A stretch of 64,000 nt of DNA from Diadema setosum (Eukaryota; Echinodermata; Echinoidea; Diadematoida; Diadematidae): NCBI GenBank assembly GCA_033980235.1, contig CM067068.1:450001-514000 (forward strand), in the 5' to 3' direction. The position numbers and the translations under genes were made by a program. The notes beneath the pieces are model-generated. The model did no database searches. It was not told the origin of the DNA and worked only from the letters and a program-made list of their open reading frames with translations. Each line of letters begins with the position of its first letter. The stretch's first letter is position 1. Of the stretch, positions 1 through 12,085 are shown piece after piece.

Positions 1-198
1 TCGCAAAAACCGATAAGTCCATTTTTGAAGATTTTGAAGTACGGTCTATGTCATAAAGTACGAATGGTCACTACATAAAAAGGTATTGAATTTATGGTCA
101 AAAGAAGTAAAAATTTTCTTATTATTCTCTTTATTTTTCTCGACCTTTAATCGCAAATATCTCCATTTGGCAAATATGGACTTATCGGTTTTTGCAAA
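1..198. repeat. Short inverted-repeat element (MITE-like) at the window edge
   Basis: The 20-base motif GCAAAAACCGATAAGTCCAT at 3-22 recurs as a perfect reverse complement at 176-195. The interior is AT-rich and has no open frame. This is the structure of a miniature inverted-repeat transposable element. The left end sits at the first bases of the window, so any target duplication cannot be tested. Confidence 0.7.
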
Positions 199-423
199 CA
201 AACTCTTCATATTCTTTTAGACATTTTAAATATCATTCCACCTACAAAGTGGGCGCTGAGATTGTTGAATTTATACATGAAATATCCTAGAGATCCGACG
301 GGATGGAGAGGGCAGTGGGGTAGTGGCTCAGATCAGACCTGGAGGTATTAAAATTTGCGGCCAAGAGAGACGATCTGACATGTGCATAGTATAGTATTGC
401 GGCCAAGATACCCCCACCCCCCT

Positions 424-479
<56 letters not shown>

Positions 480-1256
480 CACACACACACATGGCCACTT
501 AGGACTATTAGGGCAAGAATAATCAACATTTGTTATAATTAACAATTAAGAGACGTTGTTTTTATATAGGCGGGGATCAGAACATGATGTGAAAATGTAA
601 GATGACGGCGACAAATCACGATTGAATAAGATAACGATAATACATAAGAAGAAGAATGTTACACTTTCATTTCATTTCCTTTCATTTACTTCGCAGGATG
701 GCATAATAATTCAACCAAAAGGGCTGTTCTGCCCAAATTCTCGCATAAAAAAAAAAACCTTCATCCGTTTGGTCCATGTTAATTCAAGTTCAAATTCAAA
801 TTCATATTCAAAATTTACTTTCATTTTTTCAATAAAATGTACAAACAACATGTGAAATTTGACATGCGTGTCGTTGAAAATAGAGGGCCTACACAGCGAC
901 CCAAGAATAACAACATATTTATGTTTATAATATATGATCACTAAAAAAAAAGAGACATACAATTCATAAATTTTGAAAGTGCCAACACAGTGAAAAGCTC
1001 ACAAAGCGTATATCTAGAGGTCTACATTACCCCATCCACGGTACCCCCCCCCCCCCACACACACACACACACCCCACCAAAAATAAATAAATACAAAATA
1101 AAGATAACCTCAAAAGAAGAAATAAGTGTCCTGCAGCTTTTCTGTATAAATGACTGTATAGAAATGATTTTTATTGACCGCCTACAATGATTTCTATTGG
1201 TTGTTCTAGGGAAAATCATTGTATATTAGTCTACATCGCTAACCAGGAGAAGAGTT

Positions 1257-1290
<34 letters not shown>

Positions 1291-2508
1291 GAGAGAGAGG
1301 GAGGGAGGAGGAGAGAGGGAGAGAGAGGGAGGGGGGCTCTGAAGCTGTGAGCAATCTTAGGCATATCAAACACCATGTTTATAAAATCCCTATCATTAAG
1401 TCATTAGTTTAATTATAGCTCGCATTTGGAGGGACTACAGATTGGATAATAAAGGGAGTTTCTTCACTTATATTTCGTTTTTGAAGGGAATGATACTTCT
1501 AAATGTCGTAATGATGTCCGAAGTACTTCATTTGCCATGTATGTCTCCATAAAAAGGAGAAAATGAAAGGAAGACAGATACCTCTCCATATAGAGGGTCA
1601 CGTAAAAATACGCCCGCCATCGCTCGCTTTGCTTCCTAGAATGGCGGCGGAACCTGCCCTTTAGCGCACTACGCAAAATCGCGAGAGTAGACCCTCTTGG
1701 CGCACTGCGTGCGCTAGAGGCGCCTCAATACTCTTTGGTCAGCACTGCTGCAGCATGCAGTGAATTCTTATTTATGGAATGCTTACGTTCGATAATTGAT
1801 TGAAAGTATAATCTTGCAGCTTCGTGTTTTCACTCTTTATCTATTCAATACACATCTTCCCGCAAGTTTTTGATATCTATATTGATACTCTTTTCATTTT
1901 CCCAGTATCAACAAACGGTCAATAGGTAATAAGTTTCTCTTTTAATATTCCCACACTGGAAATAAGCGACTGATCTGAATACTAGTACGTGTATTACTAG
2001 TACGCAAATACTTTGGGCGTACCATAACCCTATCGTTCAATGAGCGACCGGACCAATAAGAGACAGGTGCATGTATCACGATACGGAGGCACGTCACGTA
2101 TGTCATTATTGACGTTGAAACCCTGATAAGGAGTTATCACACGAGTACTATAAACATTCATTTATTATTCATGTATTGTGTGGGTTGGGTGTGGATGTAA
2201 GTGTGAATGTTTGCGAAGGAAATAAAAAAAATGTATGTAGGGAGAAAAAGGAATAGAAGAATTATAGCAGTAGGCACATGAATAATAACATGAACATTTA
2301 TTTTCCAGTCTTTTGTGAAACAATTTAAGATGCGTTTCTGCAATTATGATAAACATGTTTATGGAATATATCCTACTATCTTTTTGTCGTTTTTAATATG
2401 TATGCACATTGTTTTGAAATGAAAAAGATAGTTTATCACACACACACACAAAAAAAAAAAAAACAACACTGTGCAAGCTTGTGACTTCTACTAGCAATAC
2501 AGATCACG
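199..2508. other. Non-genic stretch with simple repeats
   Basis: I see no gene here. It holds a (CA)n tract at about 425-491, poly-C followed by (CA)n at about 1044-1072, and a (GA)n-rich tract at about 1256-1334. Open frames over these tracts are only poly-Cys/Val or poly-His/Thr readings of the repeats. Confidence 0.7.
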
Positions 2509-2860
2509 TTATCGTTTATCCTGGCTCGTCTTGCCGAAGATGCCCACAATCAATAGGTTGATTATCATGGCACTAGGGATGCGGACCAAGCCTGACCTGT
2601 CCTGTGTTGACTTTCTAAACTGCTAGCTGCACTGTACAAGTTCTTTTTTTTTCCCCCTCTTTTTTTAAGAAAGTGCCCAATGATGGTTTGTTATTTGCTG
2701 ACCCTTGGCATAAATGTGTCAAGGGTTGGAGCAGCAACAGCTTTCTCTGGAAGGCTGTTCCTGTCCTTTATTGTCCTCGATAGAAAAGATGATTCTGTTC
2801 TTTATGTAGTTGCTAAACTGGAATCATTTGCTGTACTTTAGAAGTTTTGTTTTTTCATTT
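2509..2860 (-). mobile_element. 5'-truncated non-LTR retrotransposon (LINE), 3' end
   Basis: On the minus strand a short frame ending at the stop at 2691-2693 reads RTIKDRNSLPEKAVAAPTLD and continues TFMPRVSK. This is the typical last block of Jockey/CR1/L2-type reverse-transcriptase proteins (R-x-W-N-S-L-P ... F-K-x-R-V). The usual Trp is replaced and the frame breaks near 2801, so the copy is decayed. The following untranslated tail, ending with an ACGATAA-like motif near 2509, recurs at 9930-10016. Family assignment beyond LINE is inference. Confidence 0.7.
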
Positions 2861-4142
2861 TCAAACCGCCGATGTATCTAATTGATCTAAAAAAATGTAC
2901 ATGTTCCACGCCGATAATAATTCCATCAATAAAAGAGAAAACGAGCAAAACTAGATATGTGACTACTCTGAATGGAAAAGAAACGATAAACTCTGTTCAG
3001 CCGCACAAACATGAAGGATCATGAATCGCATTCTTGTATCCATTATTGTCGTTTAATTTTCCGAAAACAAGGGAGAGGTACAATGTATTTCAACAGTCAA
3101 CATTGACACTCGAGACAATTGCTTTGATGTAACTAACTATATCCCTATTCACATTTACAAAATGTAATATTCATATTTTGAATGTCTTACAAATTATGAA
3201 ATATACAAAGTAATGACATTCTTGCGTGGAGCTGCTTTCATTGCAACTGAATGAAATATTGCCTGACATCATTTGTCAATCAGTTGTCATAAAACATGTT
3301 ACTCGAACTTCGGGATTATATATACACACATTGATTATACACAATATAGAAATGAATGCACACTACATATTTACCGCATATTTAACCATACGCCCAGAGT
3401 TTGATTAGGCTGGATAATTTTAATTCAAAAATAGCATGTGAAACACAGTTTTCATCGTCATATAGTACATGCATAATACAGAAACACAGTCATTCTAATC
3501 AGTCGGAGTGGTATGACATACACAGTTCAGTTCATGTATGATGGAGGAGTGAAGAAGGCTAGTATGAAATACATAGCAGCTAGGATTTGATATTCAGCAT
3601 GCTGTGCGTACATTATACACAATGTATATGGCTTTTTTTCCACAGCGTGACGGACAGCCTAACAGAAAATGATTTAGATTTACTCTTGCTCACGAGAGGA
3701 CGGAGGAATTGTAGTGGAAGGGACCGAGATGTCGTAGGTTATCTAACTGACTTGTGATATTGATCCGTTGGTATAGTCATCAGCTGGTATTTGGTATATG
3801 TATACATGCCTGAGAGAACAGCCTTTTCAGATGTGATTTCCAAATTGTTGGATATTATAATGGTTGTCTGGATATTATAACATATACAATCATGATACAT
3901 GATATACATTATTGATATATAAATAAACGAAACGAAACGATAATTGTAAAACTTATTTATCCATTATGCCTTCTACAATCTCACACTATTTTGAAACTAT
4001 GATGAACGACGAAGCTATTTGTTTCGTCCTCCTCAATCTGATATAACTTAACTAACATTCAATAATCCAAATCATACGACACTTAGACTAGCTGTTGTGA
4101 CACTGGCGGGTCATAATAATCGTTTTAAGAGGAAACAATAGG
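2861..4142. other. Intergenic, no recognised feature
   Basis: AT-rich sequence without a convincing open frame, inverted repeat or exon signal. It lies downstream of the minus-strand receptor gene and may contain the end of its 3' untranslated region. Confidence 0.5.
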
Positions 4143-4148
4143 TTTATT
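4143..4148 (-). terminator. Candidate polyadenylation signal of the receptor gene
   Basis: AATAAA on the minus strand, about 270 bases past the receptor stop codon. This is the nearest canonical hexamer I noticed downstream of that gene. A poly-C run at 4341-4359 lies between the stop and the signal. Confidence 0.4.
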
Positions 4149-4420
4149 GATGTAGGACTAAAATTAATAACCACATTCATTATGGATATGAAATAGACCA
4201 CTGATGGGATTCTCCGTCTCTTGTTTTGCCTGCTGCGGAAAAAAAAGGCACTATAAGACAAGACAGCAAAGGAGTATACTACCCTTGGGATGGGAGGGAC
4301 AGTTTGACCAGCGGGCAATGTACCAAGGAGGTAGCAGTAGCCCCCCCCCCCCCCCCCCCTTGGTTTGACAACCAATAGGTGTGTTAAGAAACGAAACGGA
4401 AGGTCAATGCTATAATGATG

Positions 4421-5740
4421 CTATTGCTCGTCCCGACTGATGTAAGAAATCGCTTCGAGTGATGAGGCCTGATCACACTTGTCGACAGTCGATTCGACGA
4501 TTGTCGCCGTGGTTGGAGGACCGTGTGGACGACTTCGAAGACAGAGCAGTTTTAAGCAAGGAATCGCCACGAAGAACGCTCGGCGATATCTGGCGTTTGA
4601 CAGGATGTAGACGAAGGGGTTGACTGCGGTATTGATGTAGTTCAAAACCCGGAAGGCCCACACCATGCGACGCAGAGTGTACGCATCTAGTAGATATGTA
4701 TTGCTGACAAACCTAACAATAAGTTGGGATAATGCGAAGAAGTGGAATGGCGATAACAGGCAAAAGAAAACAACACCATTAATGACCAGCATACGAACGC
4801 ACTGATTTTTCACTTTCTGGCTTCGAGTGTTGATGATGTTATGAAATCGTTCGTTTCCGGCGATGCTACCAATTGACGAACGTACACGTCTAGTCAACAC
4901 ATTGCAAATGCGGACATACATGTAGACATTAATACTTAAAACCGCAAAGAATGGAATAGTTTGTATTCCGTTGCTAACTACATCCCAAACAACACTTACA
5001 GACTGGCAGTAACCAACCTGAGTGGGGAAATCAGAGTATATTGCCTCCTTGGGCCAAATGATGGTATAGACAACGTATTGACCATGCGCGGGAATTAACA
5101 CTAGAGCAAAAGTGATAGCGAGCACCCAAACTATGGTAACATATTTCACTGTCCTCTTTTTGTCACTGATGAGGCGATGACGAACAGGTTTGCACACACA
5201 GTAAAATTTTTCGAGAGTAACTGCGGTGACTACAAATATGGAGGCATAGAAGAATGTATTTTGGAGAAACTGGACCAAACAGCATCCCAAAGTACCTAAC
5301 CCAGTGCAATCAAATGTGACCGGTGATGAGAGGTAACGCCCGAGTGTATCCCCAGTTGTAACCGTCATGAAACACATATCAGAAACTGCGAGATTTATGA
5401 GGAAAAAATTGGTAACTGTGCGCATGTGTCTGAGACGAGCGACAACGAAAATAAAGGCGCCATTGACAGGGACTCCGATACCGAGAATGAGGGGGATAAT
5501 GATGGTGATGATGATACGCTCACTTTGAAGATACTGCGAGGACTCCGCCTGTGCCGAATTGTTTCGGATGTCGCACACATCCTCTTCAGAGCAAATTTGG
5601 TCCATCTTCGCTGGTGACCTGACCACCGAATGGATGGGAATCTCACTCCCTTCCAACACGTCCATGCTTACACACGTCTCCGTGCAGTACGATAACAACA
5701 CCGAGAAACGATTTATCTCGTTATGATGTGAAATAACCAT
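4421..5740 (-). CDS. Class A (rhodopsin-like) G-protein-coupled receptor, probably peptide-activated
   Basis: A 439-residue seven-helix plasma-membrane receptor in one uninterrupted exon. Landmarks are PVNG (N93, helix 1), NLAVSD (D121, helix 2), C153 at the top of helix 3 pairing plausibly with C245 in loop 2, W205 (helix 4), P263 (helix 5), P331 (helix 6) and NPFVY (374-378, helix 7), followed by a Cys-containing tail. An NNS glycosylation sequon lies at residues 60-62. Two signature sites are unusual: DRY is EKF (177-179, Arg replaced by Lys), and the CWxP tryptophan is Leu. The overall look is closest to peptide receptors such as TRH or neuromedin-U receptors, but the ligand is unknown. 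Start choice is open: the first ATG (5740) has a weak context, whereas those at 5665 and 5605 have A at -3 and G at +4. Confidence 0.9.
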   Translation of the reverse strand: MVISHHNEINRFSVLLSYCTETCVSMDVLEGSEIPIHSVVRSPAKMDQICSEEDVCDIRNNSAQAESSQYLQSERIIITIIIPLILGIGVPVNGAFIFVVARLRHMRTVTNFFLINLAVSDMCFMTVTTGDTLGRYLSSPVTFDCTGLGTLGCCLVQFLQNTFFYASIFVVTAVTLEKFYCVCKPVRHRLISDKKRTVKYVTIVWVLAITFALVLIPAHGQYVVYTIIWPKEAIYSDFPTQVGYCQSVSVVWDVVSNGIQTIPFFAVLSINVYMYVRICNVLTRRVRSSIGSIAGNERFHNIINTRSQKVKNQCVRMLVINGVVFFCLLSPFHFFALSQLIVRFVSNTYLLDAYTLRRMVWAFRVLNYINTAVNPFVYILSNARYRRAFFVAIPCLKLLCLRSRPHGPPTTATIVESTVDKCDQASSLEAISYISRDEQ

Positions 5741-7309
5741 ATGGTAGACCGCCGTTTGATTGATAAAAACCTTCCTTACCTGTATGATTGCAATTACTAG
5801 TGATCCGTCACGCTAATGACAATAATTGTCAGATTAACTCCAGAAACTTGTTTGCTAAAGAATGATGCAGCTCCAGCCTTAAAGAACCAAAGTTCGACGG
5901 CTGTCAAACATGCCTTGAACACATCGTTCACTTAGTCATTATAGGCAAAATAAATTGCGCTAATTTTGGAGCGCGTACTTCTCGCGGTCATTAACTTCAA
6001 GAGTACGTCCTACACAGATGTCATATCAGGATATTGCAGTTGATGCACCGACAAAGGGCTTGAGAGAAAATATATAAGTAAGAGCAAAGAATGGGGTACG
6101 AAGTGGCAGTAGCAGTTATAGGTTGTAGCAAAATCAAAATAGTGTTTTAACAATTACTGTAGATCCAGTGATAGTCTTAACCTTGCTTGCCGCAGACTTT
6201 GCTTGATTTACTGAGCTTTAATGGAACACTCATTTGATGAACAATTCATTTGGAGTAGATATGGTAACAAAGGTATACGTCTATATCTTTGGAATCAAAT
6301 TCATTATTATTGACAACATTACATGATCGAGATTAATTTCTTGGATGTGAACGCAAATGAATAGTATACTTAGACAGTATACTTATCCTTATCTTTCGAG
6401 GAGCGGTATCTGCGTGCTATAGGGTTGCCAACCATGACTGTGTATATATGGCTAAGATAAGAAAACGAAGACAATTACTCAGGATTAGGACTACAACAAC
6501 ATTGGTTATGTTCATAAATGTCAGTACATTTTATGTTGTAGGAGCAATTTTACTGTAAAGGCCTATATACCGAGGAACGGTGGTCCTAACAAAAGGTGGG
6601 TCCCTCCTCTTATATTACAGGCCTATGACCGCTTTGTTTTACTTTGTTTTGGGGTATCTCAGCCATTTCAAACCCCATTTTCATCAAATAAACTTTCGAT
6701 TCCTCTTATTGTATGTCCACAATATCTTATATTATGAGCGGTTTTGAATCATTCCGCAAAAAGTAAAAGTCCCATCTCAACCAAAACTTTACCATCCCTT
6801 TAAGGTGTACACGTGTTATACACAGCAATTTGCAGAGTCTACCTTCCTTCTAATTCGAGTAGTACCTCACATATACCTTGGATTTAAGAGGAAGCGAGCA
6901 TATGAATTCAATTAGTTTCTCGCTCAGAGGACGTTCAAAACTCGAATGCAGGGCCGTCTCTTGGAAACACATTATAGGCCTACAATATCATTCATTCATT
7001 CATTCATTTATTCATTAATTCATTCATTCATTCATGTTTTTATTTTCATTTCCAATCAATATACATAGGTAATACAGACGTCAAATGATTACATATCTTG
7101 GAACATAATAATACATATTGGTTCATAAAGTACTTGGTGGAAATGAAAATTGAGGGGCTGCTAAAAAGCGAACTTGTATAGTGCAGTCCCCTCACTTACG
7201 TTACATTACTACAATATTACGATACGGTCATGTACCGTACAAGCTTACACTTTTCATTCAATCGAATCGGATGGTAACATGAAGCATACGCTTTCACACA
7301 CACACACAT

Positions 7310-7342
<33 letters not shown>

Positions 7343-7357
7343 CACACACTCACACAA

Positions 7358-7390
<33 letters not shown>

Positions 7391-8330
7391 CACACACACA
7401 CACATACGCACACAAACACGTACACACACCACATCTCCATTATCGAATCAGGTTTATACCAAGAAATCATTGTCCAGTTCGGTTGCAGCGATGAACGTGT
7501 TTATTGCACCATATTTAAGATAAGATACTATACTGGTACGGTAAAGAAAACACGATGTGGTATATGAAAATAGTATAGCCAAAATTGACGAAAATGGGTA
7601 CCCGGTACGTAACTTTATCTTGCGCATGCGCACTTCAGAGATTAACGTTCAAATAACATGTTAAAGCAATCAGATGAGGATGACGACAGCGTGATCATTT
7701 TTTTGGGGTCACTTTTTGTCTGATCTTGTAATTTCTTCTCTACCATTTGTTATGCAAATTTGCAAAAAGTATAATCCTAAATGCAGGGGTCGACCGAAAA
7801 ACTGATGGAGCATGCATCTCCATAAACGGGCGAACTTAACTCTGAAGGCATGTTACAGGATACTAGAGGTGGTAAAAAGTGATTATGCAGAGCATGAAGA
7901 GAGGAGATTGTTTGGTAGCTTATCACTATTTATAGGCGCCAGGCTTTGACAGAGTGTGTAACAAAATGCTGAAGTGTTGAAAGGAGCAACAGCTCGCACA
8001 AGTTTTTACAAAACTCTCCCAAAATTCTGTTGACAGGTTCCCAACAAAGGCCTCTGGGAGCATTGTGCTGCAGCACCCCTGCCTTTGTTTTGCTTTGTTT
8101 TGTTTTTGAGTAGGGGTGTAGCACCCCTGTGAAAAATGAAAGTTGGGTGTATGGAAGCACCTCCGATTCAACTTGCAAGTGCCCATGTGTTATATTGTAG
8201 TTGATAATGACAATATGATGAGATCATTGTGCAATATTTTCTATTGTAATCTCTGAATAAAAAAACAACAACATATATATCGTACATGACAATGACCGGG
8301 GGAGGGGGGTTCTATAGAACATTGACTCAG
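5741..8330. other. Intergenic region upstream of the receptor gene
   Basis: I see no coding region. The first kilobase should contain the receptor promoter or 5' untranslated region, but I could not pick out a convincing TATA box. Later parts hold an (ATTC)n tract at about 6988-7035, a long CA tract (separate entry) and unclassified dispersed sequence. Confidence 0.5.
7294..7427. repeat. (CA)n microsatellite, interrupted
   Basis: About 130 bases of CA dinucleotides with occasional T, G or AA interruptions. It produces open frames on both strands (poly-His/Thr and poly-Cys/Val) that should not be taken as genes. Confidence 0.95.
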
Positions 8331-8932
8331 CTCACTATAGTGACTTTGTACACAGTGGAAAGAACGCACATGTGGAACAAGAAATGACAGGTCGCACGAT
8401 TCAGCCATTCAAATTTGTACATGTCTGGGTATTTATTTCTTTCTCTTTTGGATTTAGAATTTTGCACATAAAATATGTCTCCTAAAGTGCGCACTAGATC
8501 GCTGAGTTTAAATTCAAATAATTGAAAAGATGTTCAGTGTGAGAGCGGGAAATTCCTTCAACACCTCCCCACCCCACCACTCCCTTTGGTCGTCCACTAC
8601 CATTGTCCCATGATTTTTCTTCTTCTTCTTCTTCTTCTTCTTCTTCTTTTACTTTATTGATTGGAAATTTTTTAAATCTGCCACCTAAGGTGTGCACTAT
8701 ACATGATCTACATCGCTGGGTATTCTTAAAGTGCAAAAGTTCCCTCATATGGAGGGGAACCCCTGCCCCTTCAGTACACCTCCACGGGACTTTGTACACA
8801 GTGAAACTACGCACACTCGGAGTAAGAAGTGATAGGAGGATTAGTTCATTCACATCTTCCCTGGATATCTATTTTGCTTACTTTTCGGTTTAAATTTTCT
8901 AAATATGTCATTTAAACTACACATTAAAATTG
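8331..8932. repeat. Diverged tandem duplication of about 450 bases
   Basis: Blocks in the first part recur in the same order about 450 bases later. GACTTTGTACACAGTG is at about 8341 and again at about 8790, each followed by a similar ACGCACA...AAGAA segment. Similar CTCCTAAAGTGCGCACTA and CACCTAAGGTGTGCACTA blocks, each followed by an ATC-GCTG element, lie at 8480 and 8683. A (TTC)n run at about 8618-8647 interrupts the second unit. A partial third relative of the unit's GCAAAAGTTCCYTCATRTGG block is at about 9369. Confidence 0.5.
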
Positions 8933-9778
8933 CATATTGATTATTGTGTGTGTGTATGCATGTTTGCGTAAGTGTATGAAGAAAGAAGGGTTGAGTAAAG
9001 AGTATCGTAACTGTGGGTGGCTGATTTGTCATGTTTAACTAAAAATGTAACACTCGAATAAAGAATGGAGTCTGCCAGGGGCCCCGAATTGGTGCTGGTG
9101 GAGTGAGCGGCGGTCCGGCTGGCATGTTCGCGGGCTTGTCGGCCTTTTGCTTGGGACATCTCTCGTAATCCTACATTATTTTGCTTAAGATGATTTGTGA
9201 AAATGGGTGACAACTCCTATTTGTGAAATACTTGGTATGGCTGGTTTTTTTTGTTTGTTTGTTTTTTTTATTTGTTTTGTTTTGTTTTGTTTTGATTTTT
9301 GCTTTGATTGTTTTAATTTTATGTATGATTTGTTTTTGAAAATCAATAAAACACACACAAAAAAAAATGCAAAAGTTCCTTCATGTGGTTGGGATGGGGG
9401 GAGGTTACACCCAGGTGTCATCACACTGCCGACACTCCTCACATTCAAATAGAACCTGTCCATTAATTTTGGCTTACTAATGCCCACTAATAGGCTACCA
9501 AAAAAAAAAAAAGCCTCCTAAACCCTGCAGTAGCGTAATCTGTACCGGTCTACATGAAGATCGATATGTGGCACTTCCAGGTAAATTGAAAGTACATGTA
9601 TACAGGGCCAGCGGAACTGGGGGGGGGGGGTGGGGCTCGGGCCCCCGCCCCTACTTTTTAGCACAATACATAGGAATACATAGGGTGTAACCACTTTGTG
9701 CCCCCTCCCAACTTTTTTGACCCCAGATGTGGCACCCGAATCCCCCCCCCCCCCCCCCCGCCTGCCGTGCCAGTACAC

Positions 9779-9833
9779 GTATAAGAAGAAGAGGAAGAAG
9801 AGGAAGAAGAAGTAGAAGAAGAAGAAGAAGAAA
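9779..9833. repeat. GAA/GGA-rich microsatellite beside a poly-C run
   Basis: A run of AAGAAG and GGAAGA units. It follows a poly-G tract near 9620-9632 and a poly-C tract near 9740-9759. It could be the tail of a LINE like that at 10803-11098, which ends in (GAA)n, but no coding remnant adjoins it. Confidence 0.7.
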
Positions 9834-9929
9834 ACCATAAACCGCATGGACTGTATTGGGAGGAGATCACATGATAGAGTTGACTATCGATTTTGTTCTC
9901 TTTATTGTACATACGGAAACAAAAGAACC

Positions 9930-10016
9930 AAAAGACATCCTTATGGTGCCATGATAATCAACCTACTGACTGTGGGCATCTTCGGCAAGACAAGACAGGA
10001 CAAACAAACGATAAAC
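9930..10016 (+). mobile_element. LINE 3' tail fragment, same family as 2509-2860
   Basis: The segment running from GTGCCATGATAATCAACCTA through GTGGGCATCTTCGGCAAGAC to ACGATAA matches, in opposite orientation, the untranslated tail of the LINE remnant at 2509-2860. No coding part is retained, which fits extreme 5' truncation during target-primed reverse transcription. Confidence 0.6.
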
Positions 10017-10413
10017 AACCACCCTAACATACGTTAATACATACAGAGGCAAGCCTGAATTTCGCATGATGCCACCAATACAGACGTAGAGGGCATCATG
10101 AAAGACCTTCTGCCGCCGCCGGCGGCCGGCGAGCCGACAACGATTTCCAAGGGACAGCACACAACTGGCGGAACAGCCGAAACAACTACTCAGAGCTAGC
10201 ATTACTCGTAAGGTGATTAAGCGATATTGTTCCTGTTTACATTTAAGCTGTTGTTTACTTTTTATGTGTTTATGTATGAATTAGAACCGTATGTATGTAG
10301 GCGCAGGCTTAAAAGCTCAGTTTGCTCCAGCCAGCCTTGTCAATGTCAAAAAGAGCTGGTGTTAGTCCGATGTATTCATTTGCATGTTGGTTTCAATGAT
10401 TTAGTCATGAACT

Positions 10414-10563
10414 GGGGGTGTTTCATCAACTTTCGTCAGCGCTGACAATTTCAGCAAAATCCTTGGTTTTGATTGGCTGAGATGCTCTGGTCACTGACTG
10501 TTACTATGGTGATTGTCAGCGATGACAACTTTTTGCGCTGACAAACGTTGATGAAACACCCCC
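10414..10563. mobile_element. 150-bp MITE with GGGGGTGTTTCATCAAC ends
   Basis: The left end GGGGGTGTTTCATCAAC plus GTCAGCGC is mirrored by GCGCTGACAAACGTTGATGAAACACC at the right end, with internal near-palindromic TCAGCG/GCTGAC motifs. It is non-coding. A poly-C run follows the right end and obscures the target duplication. Confidence 0.75.
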
Positions 10564-10575
10564 CCCCCCCCCAGC

Positions 10576-10706
10576 AGACAGAAAGATCCGTCTGTCCGGA
10601 GGACTCTTTTATATTTTGCCATTAACGTTGTCCTCCGTAGTGAAGCCAGACGTAGTCTCCGCAGAACATTCCCCGACGGACAGATACAGACCGATCTTTC
10701 GGTCAA
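10576..10706. repeat. Small inverted-repeat element between two poly-C runs
   Basis: AGAAAGATCCGTCTGTCCG at the left is mirrored, with a short indel, by CGGACAGA...CGATCTTTCG at the right. An inner GGAGGAC/GTCCTCC pair extends the fold. The two poly-C runs flank it, so exact ends are uncertain. Confidence 0.45.
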
Positions 10707-10802
10707 CCCCCCAACCCCCCCCCCCCCCCCCCCTGCTTGGAGTCATTTTGCCTTTTAAGAATGCACTAGGCACTAGTCCATAATAAGTGTTCAGAGGGAC
10801 GT

Positions 10803-11098
10803 TCTTCCCAGACAAAGGTCATCCGCCTATGGAACCACCTGCCTCAAGACATACTAGTGAACTTGACATCACTTGACATCTTCAAATCAAAGATCAAAGA
10901 TCATGTCAACTTCACCTAACCACCCAGGGCAGCGCAGAAGGATTTTAACTTTTACAGAATTCTTTTTTTAGAAACTTGTAGATATTTTTTTGTGCATTTT
11001 TATGTCTGGAGTCTCATGTCTGTCATGTGGGAGAGCCCACCAAGTGTGCGAGTATACTCTCAGGAAGTTCTGCACAGTACAGGAAGAAGAAGAAGATG
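10803..11098 (+). mobile_element. 5'-truncated LINE remnant with (GAA)n tail
   Basis: Plus-strand codons 10803-10919 read SSQTKVIRLWNHLPQDILVN, then ...LDIFKSKIKDHVNF and a stop. This is the C-terminal block of Jockey/CR1-type reverse transcriptases (IRLWN-LP ... FK-K). An AT-rich untranslated region follows, ending in AGGAAGAAGAAGAAG near 11095. Only the last tens of residues of the protein remain. It belongs to a different family from 2509-2860, judged by tail sequence. Confidence 0.75.
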
Positions 11099-11652
11099 TG
11101 AATTATGATATCCCCCCTGTGCACCAGCAGCACGCGTGCATGTGATTGTAGCCATGGCCCACCCAAGTCGCTGGATACAGCTACAGCCACACCTTTGTAT
11201 GGAAACTACCTACTGTAGATGTGTAGAGTCTACATGTATCCCTGCACAAGGAGAAGATGGATATTGCTGTTTGTGAAATGGGGTTATTTGAATCATAATC
11301 CCAATCGTCTGTGATTCCAATCATGTTTCACCAAAATTATGGAGCAAAATAGTTGTGTGAACGTAATTGACTTCCAATCATGTTTTTGAAGGCAGCGCTT
11401 TCAACCACTTCCGCAGAATGACCACGCTCCTCGAATGCTCACTTTGCAGTCAGGAAAGCGCTTCTTATGGCTCAAGAGTACCTGGTAATTGATTCGTACT
11501 TGGTACTTGGTAGTGATCCTCCCAAAGACCCCAAGCAGAGTTTAAACTTGAGGTGGCAGTGGAGGGTAGTCTCAATTTGGGAAAAACATATTTTGAAACA
11601 GCTAGGTCCTGTTTACCTTTGGGAACAGTGATTTCAAAAAATTTTCAAGATA
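11099..11652. other. Non-genic flank of the gag-only LTR element
   Basis: No gene or repeat end recognised. The last four bases before the LTR (11653-11656, TGAC) form the left target duplication of the element that follows. Confidence 0.5.
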
Positions 11653-11656
11653 TGAC

Positions 11657-12083
11657 TGTGGTAAATGGACAATGCGGTATGTTATTGTTGCGTCATTGCG
11701 TTAGGGCGCGTTGTGACCATGCCAATGACGCAGCTTGCGTGTGGTTGGCATCGTTGGCATGGGCACAACGCAACTTTTATTTTTCGTGGGATAAGACGAC
11801 GCAGATTTAATTGATTCTTGACTTTGACTTTGACTTGTGAGACAAATGGACGTGGACATAGTCTCTGTGAGCTCTTTGGTGTCGAATAATCCAAAGTTCG
11901 ACTATATTTGTTATTCTGTATAGAGTCTAGTCTTACTGGTGCATTGAATGTACGCATGAGTATAATACGGAGTAACGGAGTTTATACATGTATCGGCAGA
12001 CTGAGACTGTTTGATTTGTTCAGTAAAATCTATGCAACGTCAACTGGAGACTGTCAGTGTCATCATTAACCCGGCTTACAACA
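11657..12083 (+). repeat. 5' LTR of the gag-only element
   Basis: Starts TGTGGTAAATGGAC and ends GGCTTACAACA. It matches the 3' LTR at 16173-16598 throughout, apart from about five substitutions and an extra A near 12043. It contains a GACTTTGACTTTGACTT triplet repeat at about 11820-11836. Confidence 0.9.
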
Positions 12084-12085
12084 AA

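Noticed and set aside
287..545. Open frames of poly-Cys/Val over a CA tract
   Set aside because: They read a dinucleotide repeat in several frames; there is no independent coding evidence. The same applies at 7174-7494, 1022-1219 and 22070-22367.
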